Positions 26,697 to 35,756 of a stretch of 64,000 nucleotides of DNA are shown here, piece after piece. The stretch is taken from contig CBDFHH010000004.1 of assembly GCA_965247665.1 (NCBI GenBank), forward strand, positions 930,001-994,000, given 5' to 3'. Under the pieces are notes generated by a model, which worked only from the letters and a program-made list of their open reading frames with translations, was not told the origin of the DNA and ran no database searches. The stretch's first letter is position 1. Every line of letters starts with the position of its first letter. Source of the DNA: CAUZWH01 sp965247665. Lineage in GTDB: Bacteria; Pseudomonadota; Alphaproteobacteria; SHVV01. The position numbers and the translations under genes are program-made.

Positions 26697-26760
26697 TTAT
26701 CGCCGGCCACGAGCGGAATGGCCCTTGGCTCGGGATCAAGGGCAAAAGCGGCTCGCCGCA
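26672..26760 (-). pseudogene. Decayed RelE/HigB-type toxin remnant
   Basis: Upstream of the antitoxin remnant, in another frame, is RRAAFALDPEPRAIPLVAGDKSG, which matches the central strand region of RelE/HigB-like toxins (typically AFDP-R-AI-L-AGDKSG). Normal toxins continue for another 25 or so residues of helix; here the sequence passes within a few codons into the antitoxin helix-turn-helix, as if one deletion removed the toxin C-terminus and antitoxin N-terminus. The N-terminal toxin region is not recognisable. Confidence 0.5.
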
Positions 26761-27163
26761 CGCCCGCGGCTTGAAAGCGGACCCCTGCTGGACCGGATCG
26801 CCCCCCGGCCGCATCGCCTGAGCCCCTCCGGCAGTCTCGAACGGACTCCGATGGATACCCCGGGGGCGGGACCCTTGCTGCATCGGACAAGCAAGGGCTC
26901 GCGGACGGTAACGTCCGCCCATGACCGCGTGGCCGATGAGGTAAGCCGGGACCCGGCGCGCGTGCTTGCCGAGGTCACAATCGATAGGATGATGGCAGCG
27001 GGCGACGGCGGCACGACCGAAATCGCCGGCGCCGAGCGCGGTCATGGCTGGAGCCCGCGATCGGCCGGCGCGGACCATCGGCTGCCAACCGGCGGTCGAG
27101 CTGCCATGCGGTGTGGGCGGCGGCGTCCGCGAATGGACCGCACAGGAAAGGAGACTGACTGAC
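26761..27163. other. Gene-free stretch
   Basis: No coding frame with a family signal or ribosome site on either strand. One hairpin is visible (CCCTTGCT at 26872-26879 with AGCAAGGG at 26890-26897), without a T-run. The end of the stretch carries the AAAGGAG site of the next gene. Confidence 0.5.
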
Positions 27164-27835
27164 ATGTCGGAACCGCTCATCGAACTCGCGGATCGGATCG
27201 ATCCGCCGCATACCGCGATCCTGGTCGTCGACATGCAGAACGATTTCTGCGCCGAGGGCGGCTACATCCACAAGATTCGCAACGCCGACATGAGCGGCAA
27301 CGCGGCCCTGGCCGATCGCATCATGACGCTGGTCGAGACGGGCCGCGCGGCCGGCACGATGGTGGTGTGGATCAAGGCCAACTACGAGCGCAAATACCTG
27401 TCCGGTCAAGCGCTGGCCAAGCTCGAGGAGATGGGCGTCGATCGCGTCTGCTGCGAGGGCGGCAGCTGGGGCTGGGATTTCTTTCGCGTCGAGCCCCGGG
27501 CCGATGAGCTGGTCGTCGAGAAGCACACCTACAGCGCCTTCTACGGTACCGAGCTCGACGGCATCCTCCGCTTCAGCGGCATGCGCACGCTGGTGCTGAC
27601 CGGCGTGGCGACCAACGTGTGCGTCGAATCGACGCTGCGCGACGGCTATTTCAACGGCTACTACACGGTGATGCCCGAAGACTGCGTCGGCTCCTACGCG
27701 CCCGATTTGCACGAAGCATCGCTCAGGAACGTTAAGAATCTGTTCGGGGACGTGCCGGTTTCGCAGGATGTGATCGACATCTGGCGCGAGGCGAAACGAA
27801 AGGGGAGGAAGGTCGGCGCATCCGCCGCGGCATAG
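27164..27835 (+). CDS. Isochorismatase-like cysteine hydrolase
   Basis: 223 residues from the ATG at 27164 (AAAGGAG upstream). The triad of this fold is visible: Asp in LVVDMQNDF (about residue 22), Lys in VEKHTYSAFYGT, and Cys in GVATNVCVEST with its cis-peptide Val-Ala. Members are amidases or N-carbamoyl hydrolases (nicotinamidase, biuret or peroxyureidoacrylate hydrolases). Length and the EGGYIHKI insertion fit the biuret/ureidoacrylate hydrolase type, but the substrate is uncertain. Confidence 0.88.
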   Translation: MSEPLIELADRIDPPHTAILVVDMQNDFCAEGGYIHKIRNADMSGNAALADRIMTLVETGRAAGTMVVWIKANYERKYLSGQALAKLEEMGVDRVCCEGGSWGWDFFRVEPRADELVVEKHTYSAFYGTELDGILRFSGMRTLVLTGVATNVCVESTLRDGYFNGYYTVMPEDCVGSYAPDLHEASLRNVKNLFGDVPVSQDVIDIWREAKRKGRKVGASAAA

Positions 27836-27839
27836 CTTC

Positions 27840-27873
27840 ATATCGAAGCTCGCCCGATATCGAAGCTCGCCCG
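27840..27873. repeat. Perfect 17-bp tandem duplication
   Basis: ATATCGAAGCTCGCCCG occurs twice head to tail (27840-27856 and 27857-27873), just after the hydrolase stop. Likely a small replication-slippage duplication in a non-coding gap. Confidence 0.85.
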
Positions 27874-27978
27874 GCCGAGCTTGGGACGTGTTCAGCCTCT
27901 AGCCGTTGGGGGGACAAAGCCGTTAAACTGAAACCAGGCGCCGATCGATTCGGCGTGTGAGATAGGGAGGTCAGTGCA

Positions 27979-29151
27979 ATGAGGAGACGCGTGTTTCTTT
28001 GTGCCGTGACGGCGATCGCGCTGTTGGCGGCACCACCAGCCATCGCGCAGACCGTTAAAATCGGCCACATCAACACCTTCTCCGGCCCGCTTGCCGTTTT
28101 CGGCAAGGTTCAGCGGCAGGGCGTCGAGCTCGCGCTCGAGCATCTCGGCGGCAAGGTCGGCGGGATGGACGCAGAAGTTATCTGGGCCGACGATCAGCTC
28201 AAACCGGATGTCGGCAAGCAGATGGCCAAGAAGCTGATCCTGCAGAACAAAGTCCATTTCGTTACCGGTATCACCTTCTCCAACGTGCTCGCGGCGGCGC
28301 AGACCGAGATCCGGCGCGGCAAGGTGTTCGGCATTACCACCAACGCGGGCTGGTCGGGCATGGCCGGCAAGCAATGCGCCGACAACATCTTCTCGACCTC
28401 GTGGAACAACGATCAGACGCCCGAAGCGATGGGCAAGCTGATGATGGATGAGGGTATCGACAAGGTCTACATGATGGCGCCGAACTACCAGGCCGGGAAA
28501 AACATGATTTCCGGCTTCAAGCGCTATTACACCAAGCCGACGGTGGGTCAGACCCTGGTCCCGCTCGGCCACAGCGACTACGCGGTCGAGATCGCCAAGA
28601 TCCGCGCGGCCAAGCCCAACGCGGTGTTCTACTTCCTGCCCGGACCGATGGGGGTCTCTTTTGCCAAGCAGTGGGCGGCAGCCGGCCTGCAGGGCGAGAT
28701 CGGCCTCTACTCGGTGTTCAGCGTCGACTGGCTGACGATCCCGGCGCTCGGCGAGTTGGCGATTGGCAACTACCACACCTCGTTCTGGAGCCCCGATTTG
28801 CCCAACGAGCAGAACAAGCGCTTCGTTGCCGACTTCAGGAAAAAGTTCCAGTCCGAGCCCGAGATGTACTCGGCGCAGTCCTACGACATGGTGTTTCTGA
28901 TCGACAGCGCGGTCCGCGCGGTCAATGGCGACCTCAACGATCGTGACGGTTTGCGCAAGGCGTTGCGGGCCGCTGACTTCAAGTCGGTGCGCGGCAAGTT
29001 CGAGTACAACACCAACCACATCCCGATTCAGAACTTCTACAAGCGTGAGGTGGTGGCCGGTGAGGACGGCAAACCGATGGTTGTTAACCGCGGCGTCGTG
29101 CTGGCGAACCACAAGGACGCCTACTACACGGAATGCGATATGAAGTGGTAA
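27979..29151 (+). CDS. ABC substrate-binding protein, branched-chain amino acid (LivJ-like) family
   Basis: 390 residues. Signal peptide of about 23 residues (RRRVFLCAVTAIALLAAPPAIAQ), then TVKIGHINTFSGPLAVFGKVQRQGVELAL, the standard Peripla_BP_6 opening. Members bind amino acids, amides or aromatic acids. No permease or ATPase of this class is nearby, so this is an orphan receptor. It lies between an isochorismatase-like hydrolase and a CoA ligase, which suggests an amide or aromatic acid ligand (inference). A strong terminator follows. Confidence 0.88.
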   Translation: MRRRVFLCAVTAIALLAAPPAIAQTVKIGHINTFSGPLAVFGKVQRQGVELALEHLGGKVGGMDAEVIWADDQLKPDVGKQMAKKLILQNKVHFVTGITFSNVLAAAQTEIRRGKVFGITTNAGWSGMAGKQCADNIFSTSWNNDQTPEAMGKLMMDEGIDKVYMMAPNYQAGKNMISGFKRYYTKPTVGQTLVPLGHSDYAVEIAKIRAAKPNAVFYFLPGPMGVSFAKQWAAAGLQGEIGLYSVFSVDWLTIPALGELAIGNYHTSFWSPDLPNEQNKRFVADFRKKFQSEPEMYSAQSYDMVFLIDSAVRAVNGDLNDRDGLRKALRAADFKSVRGKFEYNTNHIPIQNFYKREVVAGEDGKPMVVNRGVVLANHKDAYYTECDMKW

Positions 29152-29168
29152 ACGCCGGGAGCGTTCGA

Positions 29169-29203
29169 GGCGGGCCTTCTTTCGAGAAGGCCCGCCTTGC
29201 GTT
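29169..29203 (+). terminator. Strong intrinsic terminator after the LivJ-like gene
   Basis: A perfect 12-bp stem (GGCGGGCCTTCT at 29169-29180, AGAAGGCCCGCC at 29185-29196) closed by a TTCG tetraloop, followed by TTGCGTT. It lies 18 bases after the stop. Confidence 0.88.
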
Positions 29204-29231
29204 AGGCGCCAAATAGCTTCGGGATATCGTC

Positions 29232-30665
29232 ATGGCCGCACCGGATCGCCGCGCAGCCACGCGTCGCAAGTGGCTCGAGACGCTCGAATCCTATCGCCGT
29301 GATTTTGCCGCGCCCGGCGGCGCCGACCATTGGTCGCCGTCGCTCGACTGCGCGTCGCGCGACGAGTTGCGGTCGATCCAGGATGCCAAGCTGGCGGTGC
29401 TGACCCCATTTCTTTACGAGAACAGCGATTTTTACCGGCGCCGGTTCGCCGGCCTGGGCCTGACCCCCGACGATATCAAATGCGTCGACGATCTGGCCAA
29501 GTGGCCGCCGATCGACAAGAAGGAAATGGCCGAAGATCTGCTGGCCAACCCGCCGTGGGGCACCTACACCACCCACGACGACGAGATCTGGAAGAGTCGC
29601 GGTTGGAGCCTGTTCCCGACCTCGGGCACGACCGGCCTGCCGCGCATGTTCCGCTACTCCAGGTTCGATCTCGAGCAGTGGAAGTGGGCCAACGCCCGGG
29701 CCCTGTGGTCGTTCGGCGTGCGCCCCGGCGAGGTCGTGTTCCTGGTGGTCGGGTTCGGCCCGCATGTGTGGGCCTGGGGCGTGTTGCACGCGCTCGCGCA
29801 TATGGGCGTGCCGTGTATTCCGGGCGGGGGCCTAACCGCCGAGCTGCGCTGCAGCATCATCCAGCGCTATCGCCCCACCGTGCTGGCGACGCTGCCCTCG
29901 CAATTGCTGCGCATCGGGCGGGTGATGCAGGAGTTGGGCGAGGACCCGCGCAAATCCTCGGTGACGCGGTTGTTCACGGGGGGCGAGCCGGCGGCGGGCG
30001 TGGCCAGCACGCGACAGCGCCTTGAAGATATGTGGGATGCCGAAATGGTCGAGTTCTACGGCTGCACCGAGGCATCGCCGCATTGCGGCGGATATTCTTG
30101 CGAGGCCTCGCATCTCCGCAGCAAACCGATGCATACCCACCTGATGGAAGATATCCAAGTGTGGGAGCTGATCGATCCGGACACCGGGGAGAACGTGCCC
30201 GATGGTGAGCGCGGCGTGACCGTGGTGACCAACATGAACTCGGAGAGCTCCTCGCAGCTCCGCTTCGTGGTCGGCGACTACACGGTGTTCGACCGCGACC
30301 CGTGCGAATGCGGCCGCACCCATGTGCGGGCGCTGGGCGGGTTCCGGGGACGGGCCGACGATCTTATCAATTTGCGCGGCATCAAGTTCTACCCCTCGGT
30401 CGTCGAGGAGGCGGTGCGCGCCGTGACCGGGGTCGGCGACGAGTACGAGGTGGTGTTGGCCACCCGCGAGGACGGCATCGATACGATGGCGATCCGCGTC
30501 GAGCACCCCGACCATGCGAACCCCGACGAGGTGGTTGCGGCGCTCCGACGCGAGGCGCGGGCGCGCATCGAGGTGCGTTTCGACGTCGAGGTGCTTGCGC
30601 CCGATACGTTTCCCAAGACCGAGTTCAAAGCGAAACGGATTCGCGACCAGCGCGCCAAAGACTAG
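29232..30665 (+). CDS. Phenylacetate-CoA ligase-like (PaaK family) AMP-forming enzyme
   Basis: 477 residues; adenylate-forming fold. Phosphate loop FPTSGTTGLPRMF (about residues 125-137), A5-type VEFYGCTEASPH, a zinc-binding-like CECGRTH and the C-terminal hinge GRADDLINLRGIKFYPS are in PaaK order. It activates an aromatic or related acid to its CoA thioester. No good ribosome site is visible, and the start sits just after the terminator. The TAG stop is formed at the edge of an IS630 insertion, and the protein is unchanged by it. Confidence 0.86.
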   Translation: MAAPDRRAATRRKWLETLESYRRDFAAPGGADHWSPSLDCASRDELRSIQDAKLAVLTPFLYENSDFYRRRFAGLGLTPDDIKCVDDLAKWPPIDKKEMAEDLLANPPWGTYTTHDDEIWKSRGWSLFPTSGTTGLPRMFRYSRFDLEQWKWANARALWSFGVRPGEVVFLVVGFGPHVWAWGVLHALAHMGVPCIPGGGLTAELRCSIIQRYRPTVLATLPSQLLRIGRVMQELGEDPRKSSVTRLFTGGEPAAGVASTRQRLEDMWDAEMVEFYGCTEASPHCGGYSCEASHLRSKPMHTHLMEDIQVWELIDPDTGENVPDGERGVTVVTNMNSESSSQLRFVVGDYTVFDRDPCECGRTHVRALGGFRGRADDLINLRGIKFYPSVVEEAVRAVTGVGDEYEVVLATREDGIDTMAIRVEHPDHANPDEVVAALRREARARIEVRFDVEVLAPDTFPKTEFKAKRIRDQRAKD

Positions 30666-31707
30666 AGCGGTTCAAGCTTGGGCGAAATCGTAGGTTTGTG
30701 GTTCGGTGTTTTCACAAGATGTTGTGTATATCGACTGTGGGAGCACGCTATGGGCCATGCTCATTCCTTGGATTTGCGTCGTCGGATGTTGGCTTCGGTG
30801 GCGGGTGGCGCATCGTGTCGGGCGACGGCGGAGCGTTTTGATGTTAGTGCGTCGAGCGTGATCAAGCTGGTGCAGCGTTGGCGGCGGAGCGGGGATTACG
30901 GCCCGGCCAAGCCGGGCGGCGGTCGCAAGCGCAAGCTTGGTGGTCATGAGGACTGGCTGCATGCGGTGATGCAGGAGCAGCCGGACATCACGCTGGCGGA
31001 GCTGCGAGGCCGGCTGGCTGCCGAGAAGGCGGTCACGATCTCGTTGCAGGCGATCAATGAGACGCTCAGGGCGCTGGGCTACAGCTTTAAAAAAACTTCT
31101 CGGGCGGGCGAACAGGACCGTCCCGACATTGCCGTTAAGCGCCGCCACTGGCGCCGCTGGCAGCACTGGCTAAGACCGGAGCGGCTGGTGTTCGTGGATG
31201 AGACCGGAGCCAAGACCAACATGGCCCGGCTGCGCGGGCGCTGTCCCCGCGGCCAACGCCTGAACGCCACCCTGCCCTGGGGCCACTGGAAAACCACCAC
31301 GTTCGTCGCCGGGCTGCGCCTGGATGGCTTGCACGCTCCCATGGTGCTCGACGGCGCCATGGACGGTGACGCCTTCAGAGCCTACCTCGAACAGATCCTG
31401 GCGCCTTGCCTGCGGCCCGGTGATGTCGTCGTCATGGACAACCTGTCGGCCCACAAGGTCGCGGGCGTGCGTCAGGCCATCAAGGCGCGCGGCGCGTTCC
31501 TGCTCTATCTGCCAGCCTACTCACCCGACCTCAACCCCATCGAACAGGCCTTTGCCAAGCTCAAGGCGCTGCTCCGAAAGGCCGCCGCTCGATCCAAAGA
31601 GGCGCTCTGGCAAGCCATCGCCGAAGCAATCAACCAGTTCGACCCAACCGAATGCCGAAACTTCTTCCTCAACGCCGGATATGGGTCCAAATCAACTTGA
31701 AGTGCTC
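30665..31707 (+). mobile_element. IS630-family insertion sequence, complete
   Basis: The element is 1043 bp and flanked by TA dinucleotides (30663-30664 and 31708-31709), the duplicated target of IS630/Tc1 elements. Ends are imperfect inverted repeats: GAGCGGTTCAAGCTTG on the left and GAGCACTTCAAGTTGA as the reverse complement of the right end. It holds one intact transposase. Removing the element and one TA gives GACTAGTC, joining the ligand-gene stop to the flank. It looks recent. Confidence 0.88.
30750..31700 (+). CDS. IS630 family transposase
   Basis: 316 residues from the ATG at 30750 (GGAG upstream). N-terminal helix-turn-helix of the IS630 type (DLRRRMLASVAGGASCRATAERF), a second HTH to about residue 110, then the DDE catalytic domain: first Asp in VFVDETGAKTN, second Asp in VVMDNLSAHK, and Glu in NPIEQAFAKLK. 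All three are present and the frame is unbroken, so it may be active. The last codon lies seven bases from the right end of the element. Confidence 0.95.
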   Translation: MGHAHSLDLRRRMLASVAGGASCRATAERFDVSASSVIKLVQRWRRSGDYGPAKPGGGRKRKLGGHEDWLHAVMQEQPDITLAELRGRLAAEKAVTISLQAINETLRALGYSFKKTSRAGEQDRPDIAVKRRHWRRWQHWLRPERLVFVDETGAKTNMARLRGRCPRGQRLNATLPWGHWKTTTFVAGLRLDGLHAPMVLDGAMDGDAFRAYLEQILAPCLRPGDVVVMDNLSAHKVAGVRQAIKARGAFLLYLPAYSPDLNPIEQAFAKLKALLRKAAARSKEALWQAIAEAINQFDPTECRNFFLNAGYGSKST

Positions 31708-31709
31708 TA

Positions 31710-31923
31710 GTCTTGCCCGAAACCGCCGCGATGGTCCGGGAGTATTCGTTCTTGAGCCGGGCCCCGGGCATGGTCCGGCCGACGCTGCCGAGCTCTTTCC
31801 ACAGGCTGCGTCGATCCGGCCGGCGCAACCTCCATGAACTCCTCGGCGCGGTCGTCGATCGCTTGACGCAGGATACGCTCGGTGCCTTCGCAAGCGCCGA
31901 TCACGGGCGGGCCGATCTTTTCC
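31710..31923. other. Flank of the IS630 element, possible truncated minus-strand remnant
   Basis: On the minus strand a frame reads PPVIGACEGTERILRQAIDD and RAEEFMEV, and another frame RTMPGARLKNEYSRTIAAV, up to the IS edge, with no clear start. It resembles debris of a coding region interrupted by frameshift, but I recognise no family. Confidence 0.3.
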
Positions 31924-33336
31924 TCACGGCCTTACGACCACGTCATCGCCCTCCGTCGAGCGCGCGATATCGCCGACGGTGAGCGGTGTTACGGGCGCGC
32001 GAATTCGGTAGTAACCCACATCGGCGGGCGAGGTTTCGCGTGCCGCGGCGATGGTTTCCACGACCGTCAATCCACACAAACGGCCCTGGCAGGGACCCAT
32101 GCCGCAGCGGGTGTAGGCTTTGAGCTGGTTGGGGCCCAAGCAGCCGAGCGCGACCGCCTCGCGCACCTCACCGGCGGCGACCTCCTCGCAGCGGCAAATG
32201 ATCGTCGCGTCCTCGCGGGGCACGCGGACCCAGGCGGCGGGTTCGTAGAGACGATCGAGGAAAGCGCGCGATCGCCTTTCGCGTCGCAATTCGCGCCGCA
32301 ATGCCCGTGCGCGACGATCGCGTTCATCGGCCGACAGCTTGCCCGCCTCGCAAGCGATCGCCAGCGCCGCGAGCCGGCCCTCGAACGTCGCCGCCGCGGC
32401 GCCGCCGATATGGGCGCAGTCGCCGACGGCGTAGACCATGGGCAGGGAAAGACCGCCCCAGGGGCCGCGACGCGGCTGAAACGAGCGCTGTAGGGAGTGC
32501 CATTCCACGTCGGCGCGCAGCGACAGCCACAAATTGAGGTTGGGCGCGATACCCTCATGCACCAGAAGCCAATCGCAGGTCTCGCGCTGCGGCTCTCGCC
32601 GTTGGCGGTATGAAATTTCGCGGACCCGCTCATCGCCGTGCGCCTGCAGGTCGCTGACATCGCCGACGATCGCAATCCCGGCGCCGCGCAAATCGCCCAG
32701 CAGCGAGAAACCACGGCGTAGATATTTTTGGTGGCGCAAAGCGCTCAACGACCGCACCAGCGTGCGGGCGTAGTTGCGATGGCTGGTGGTTTCCAGGATC
32801 TTGGCTACCTGGACGCCGACGGTATGGAGCTGCCAGGCCAGCATGAACAGCAGCGGCCCCGAACCGGCCAGCACCACGCGCCCTTCCGGCACCGCGGAGG
32901 CGCTCTTGAGCAGGATCTGGGCGCCGCCGCAGGTCATCACGCCGGGCAGGGTCCACCCCGGAAACGGGGTTGCGCGCTCGACGGCGCCGGTAGCGATGAG
33001 AATGCTCGGCGCTGCGATCGCGACCAAGCCGCTCGGGCAGCGCGCAAACACCTTCGACCCGTCGATCTGCCAGACCGTCGATTGCGGCCGGAAGTCGGCG
33101 TCGCTGGCGCGAAAGGCGCGCACCAGTTCGGCGCCTTCGGCGTAGTCGGCACCCAGCGCCGCGATGCGGTGCGGGCGTTCGGCCGCGAGACGCTCCAGGC
33201 CGCGATAGATCTGGCCGCCCGGTGCCGCCTGCTGGTCGAAAACGACGACCGCAAGGCCGAGTTCGGCGGCGGCCGTCGCCGCCGACATACCCGCCGGTCC
33301 GGCCCCGACGATGATCAGGTCGGTCCGATCAGTCAT
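31924..33336 (-). CDS. FAD/NAD(P)-dependent oxidoreductase with BFD-like 2Fe-2S tail (HcnB/OoxA-like)
   Basis: 470 residues. N-terminal FAD Rossmann LIIVGAGPAGMSAATAAAELG, an inner NAD(P)-like VVLAGSGPLLFMLAWQL, FAD end MVYAVGDCAHIGGA, then a C-terminal BFD-like cluster domain with CRCEE and CGMGPCQGRLC. This is the alpha subunit of the HcnABC / octopine-nopaline / hydroxyproline dehydrogenase family, which oxidises imino or secondary amino acids. It overlaps the small 2Fe-2S subunit by 8 bases. The third subunit upstream carries a premature stop. Confidence 0.87.
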   Translation of the reverse strand: MTDRTDLIIVGAGPAGMSAATAAAELGLAVVVFDQQAAPGGQIYRGLERLAAERPHRIAALGADYAEGAELVRAFRASDADFRPQSTVWQIDGSKVFARCPSGLVAIAAPSILIATGAVERATPFPGWTLPGVMTCGGAQILLKSASAVPEGRVVLAGSGPLLFMLAWQLHTVGVQVAKILETTSHRNYARTLVRSLSALRHQKYLRRGFSLLGDLRGAGIAIVGDVSDLQAHGDERVREISYRQRREPQRETCDWLLVHEGIAPNLNLWLSLRADVEWHSLQRSFQPRRGPWGGLSLPMVYAVGDCAHIGGAAAATFEGRLAALAIACEAGKLSADERDRRARALRRELRRERRSRAFLDRLYEPAAWVRVPREDATIICRCEEVAAGEVREAVALGCLGPNQLKAYTRCGMGPCQGRLCGLTVVETIAAARETSPADVGYYRIRAPVTPLTVGDIARSTEGDDVVVRP

Positions 33337-33616
33337 CGCTCCGACCGGTGACGGATCGGCCCACGCTCATGCCGTCCCGAACCGGCGTGAGACAGGCGGG
33401 CTGATTGGGCCGGCCGTCGATCTCGACCAGGCAGTCGTTGCAGATCCCCATCAGGCAATAGGGCGCCCGGGGCGCGCCGGTCACGATCGATGATCGAAAG
33501 CTGGTGAACCCGGCGGTCAGGAGAGCCGCTGCCAGGGTCGTCGAGGCGGCAGCCTCGACCGCTTCGCCATCGACCGTGATGGTAACGGTGTCGGGGTTAT
33601 CCAGGCGCCGATACAT
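33329..33616 (-). CDS. Small 2Fe-2S subunit (HcnA-like)
   Basis: 95 residues from the ATG at 33616, overlapping the upstream gene by 20 bases; a longer frame to 33670 only shadows that gene. Plant-type ferredoxin motif CLMGICNDCLVEIDGRPNQPAC (C-x4-C-x2-C-x11-C) sits at about residues 48-69. It is the electron-transfer gamma subunit of an HcnABC-like amine dehydrogenase and would bridge the two FAD subunits. Confidence 0.86.
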   Translation of the reverse strand: MYRRLDNPDTVTITVDGEAVEAAASTTLAAALLTAGFTSFRSSIVTGAPRAPYCLMGICNDCLVEIDGRPNQPACLTPVRDGMSVGRSVTGRSDD

Positions 33617-34709
33617 CGAAGCGCCCACCGCTAAACGGTGCGAAATCGTCGGGCAGTCTGGCCGCGGCAATTGCCGGTGCCAGCTCGAAGACGTGCGCGG
33701 CGGCGAGGGTAACGCCGCTATGACTCGTCGCGACGAAAGCCCCGGGCTGGTCCGCCGACTGCTGATAGATCGGAAACCCGTCCGGTGTCAGTACCCGCAG
33801 GGCGGCCCAGCTTCGAATCACCCGCAGATGCTCGAGCAGAGGAAGCAGCGCCACGGCCTGACGCGCGGTTTCGGCCAGGACGCCCGGGCTGGTGCGATCG
33901 TCGAACCCGGCCTCCTCTTCGGAGTAGCCCATCATGAAGCTGCCCTCGCCGGACTGGCGAATGAAGCCGAGCGACAAGCTGAGAAGCGGCGGGCAGCGCT
34001 CGGTGACCAGGATCTGGCCGCGGTTGGGCGCGACCGGCGCGTTGAGACCGACCATCGGCGCCAGCTCGGCGCAACCGAGCCCTGCGGCCAGTATCAGGAG
34101 GTCGCCGGTCTCGGTACCGCCGCAGGTTTCGGCGACAAAACCGCCTCCCAATCGTCGAATTCGTCGCACCGGACGCGACGGGAGATGGCGCCCGCCGCGG
34201 TCGCGAAAAGCCCGGTGCAAGGCGCGCAGCAACGCCAGCGGCGAACAGTGGCCGTCATAGGCGGTGTAAATTGCGCCGACCACGGCAGGGCCGAGGTCGG
34301 GCACCAGCTCGAGCGCCTCGCCTCGGTCGAGCAGGCGATACTCAAAGCCGAAATCGCCGGCTTGTTCGCGAATTTGCTCCATCGTCGAGCGGCGCTTGTC
34401 GAGCTCATCGATCGAGAGGCAAGGGGTCAGTGCGCCGTTGTGACGGTGATGCTAGTCGATCCCCGTTCGCTCTTGCAGCTCGGTCGCCAGCTCGGGCCAG
34501 CGTTGCGCGGAACGACGCGACCAGCGGTGGTAGGGTGGATTGTCGACGCCTTTGGCCTGTACCGAGATCAGGCCGAAATTGCCGCGCGCTGCCCGCAACG
34601 CATCGTCGCCCTCGTCCATGATCGTGGCCTTGAGCCCCGAGCGCACCAAGCCATAGGCGATGGCGCTGCCCAGCAACCCGCCGCCGACGACCAGCGCGCG
34701 CTGCGTCAT
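33597..34709 (-). pseudogene. FAD-dependent amine oxidase (HcnC/DAO-like) interrupted by an in-frame amber codon
   Basis: A 371-codon DAO-family gene. The first 85 codons (34709-34455) hold the FAD Rossmann start ALVVGGGLLGSAIAYGLVRSGL; the rest (to 33597) has EYRLLDRGEAL, YDGHCSPLALLRALH and the FAD end PDGFPIYQ. They are in the same frame, separated only by TAG at 34454-34452 after RTGID; the 23 codons after it still read as protein (ALTPCLSIDELDKRR). A single nonsense change or sequencing error. The remaining C-terminal chain lacks the FAD Rossmann motif. Confidence 0.78.
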
Positions 34710-34736
34710 GCGTCCGGGCCGATATCGGGACTCGGT

Positions 34737-35756
34737 TTACTCAAGGGCGATCACGACCTTGCCGAGATGGGCTTGGCTCTTGAAATAGGCGAAGGCGTCT
34801 CGCGTGTCCTCGAGAGGAAAAACGCGGTCGATAACGGGGTGAAGCTGGTGGGTCGCGATCGCCCGGTTCATCGCCTCGAACATCTCGCGGCTGCCGACAT
34901 AGACTCCCTGGACCGTGACCATGCGGCGCAGGATCGGCATCGGGTCGATCTCGGCGCCGCCGGACAGCAGCCCGATAACGTAGACAAAGCCGTCGACGCG
35001 CACGCATGCCAGCGATCGGGTAAGCGTGCCGGCGCCGCCGACCTCGACGATGTGGTCGGCGCCGGCGCCGCCGGTGAGGTCGAGCACCGCGGTGTCCCAG
35101 TCCGGCGTCTTGAGGTAGTTGACGAGTCCCGATGCGCCGAGCTTTTCCAGGCGAGCGAGCTTTTCATCGCTGGACGAGGTCGCGATCACGCGCGCGCCGA
35201 ACAGCTTGGCGAATTGCAGGGCGAACACGGATACCCCGCCGCTCCCCAACACCAGCACGGTCTCGCCGGCCGCGACATGCCCCTGCGGAACCAGGGCGTG
35301 CCAAGCGGTCACGGCCGCACAGGGCAGGGTCGCCGCTTCGGCGTAGGTGAGATGATCGGGGATCGCTACGAGCCCGTCTTCATGGAGGACGACGTATTGC
35401 GAGAGCATGCCGTCGATCGCCCCACCGAGCGCCGATGCCTGAGCGTCGCCGGTGATGGCGCCGCCGATCCACCGCTGCATGAAAATCGCCGCGACCCGAT
35501 CGCCAACCTCAAAGCGGGTGACGCCATCGCCGACCGCAACCACTTCGCCGGCGCCGTCGGAAAGCGGTACCAGATCGGGTTTGGAGGTGCCCCGGCCATA
35601 ACGGCCCTCGACCACCATCAGGTCGCGATAGTTGAGCGAGGTCGCGTGGACCCTCACCAATAGCTGGTGGGCTGCCGGTTCGGGATCCGCGCATTCGACG
35701 AGTTCGAGGGAGTCGATACCCTTGGGGCTGTTAAGACGAAATTGCTTCATGGTCAC
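34737..35756 (-). CDS. MDR-family NAD(P)-dependent alcohol dehydrogenase / quinone oxidoreductase
   Basis: 339 residues. GroES-like N-terminal domain (SLNYRDLMVVEGRYG, VGDRVAAIF), then a Rossmann domain with VLVLGSGGVSVFALQFAKLFGARVIATSSS. The structural-zinc cysteine cluster is absent and SLNYRDLM replaces the Cys of zinc ADHs, so it fits the zinc-free quinone-oxidoreductase side of the MDR superfamily. It lies 27 bases upstream of the amine-oxidase pseudogene on the same strand and may process its aldehyde or ketone product (inference). Confidence 0.85.
   Translation of the reverse strand: MTMKQFRLNSPKGIDSLELVECADPEPAAHQLLVRVHATSLNYRDLMVVEGRYGRGTSKPDLVPLSDGAGEVVAVGDGVTRFEVGDRVAAIFMQRWIGGAITGDAQASALGGAIDGMLSQYVVLHEDGLVAIPDHLTYAEAATLPCAAVTAWHALVPQGHVAAGETVLVLGSGGVSVFALQFAKLFGARVIATSSSDEKLARLEKLGASGLVNYLKTPDWDTAVLDLTGGAGADHIVEVGGAGTLTRSLACVRVDGFVYVIGLLSGGAEIDPMPILRRMVTVQGVYVGSREMFEAMNRAIATHQLHPVIDRVFPLEDTRDAFAYFKSQAHLGKVVIALE

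Noticed and set aside
29232..31707. IS630 disrupting the PaaK-like gene
   Set aside because: The stop codon is regenerated at the insertion site and all motifs are upstream.
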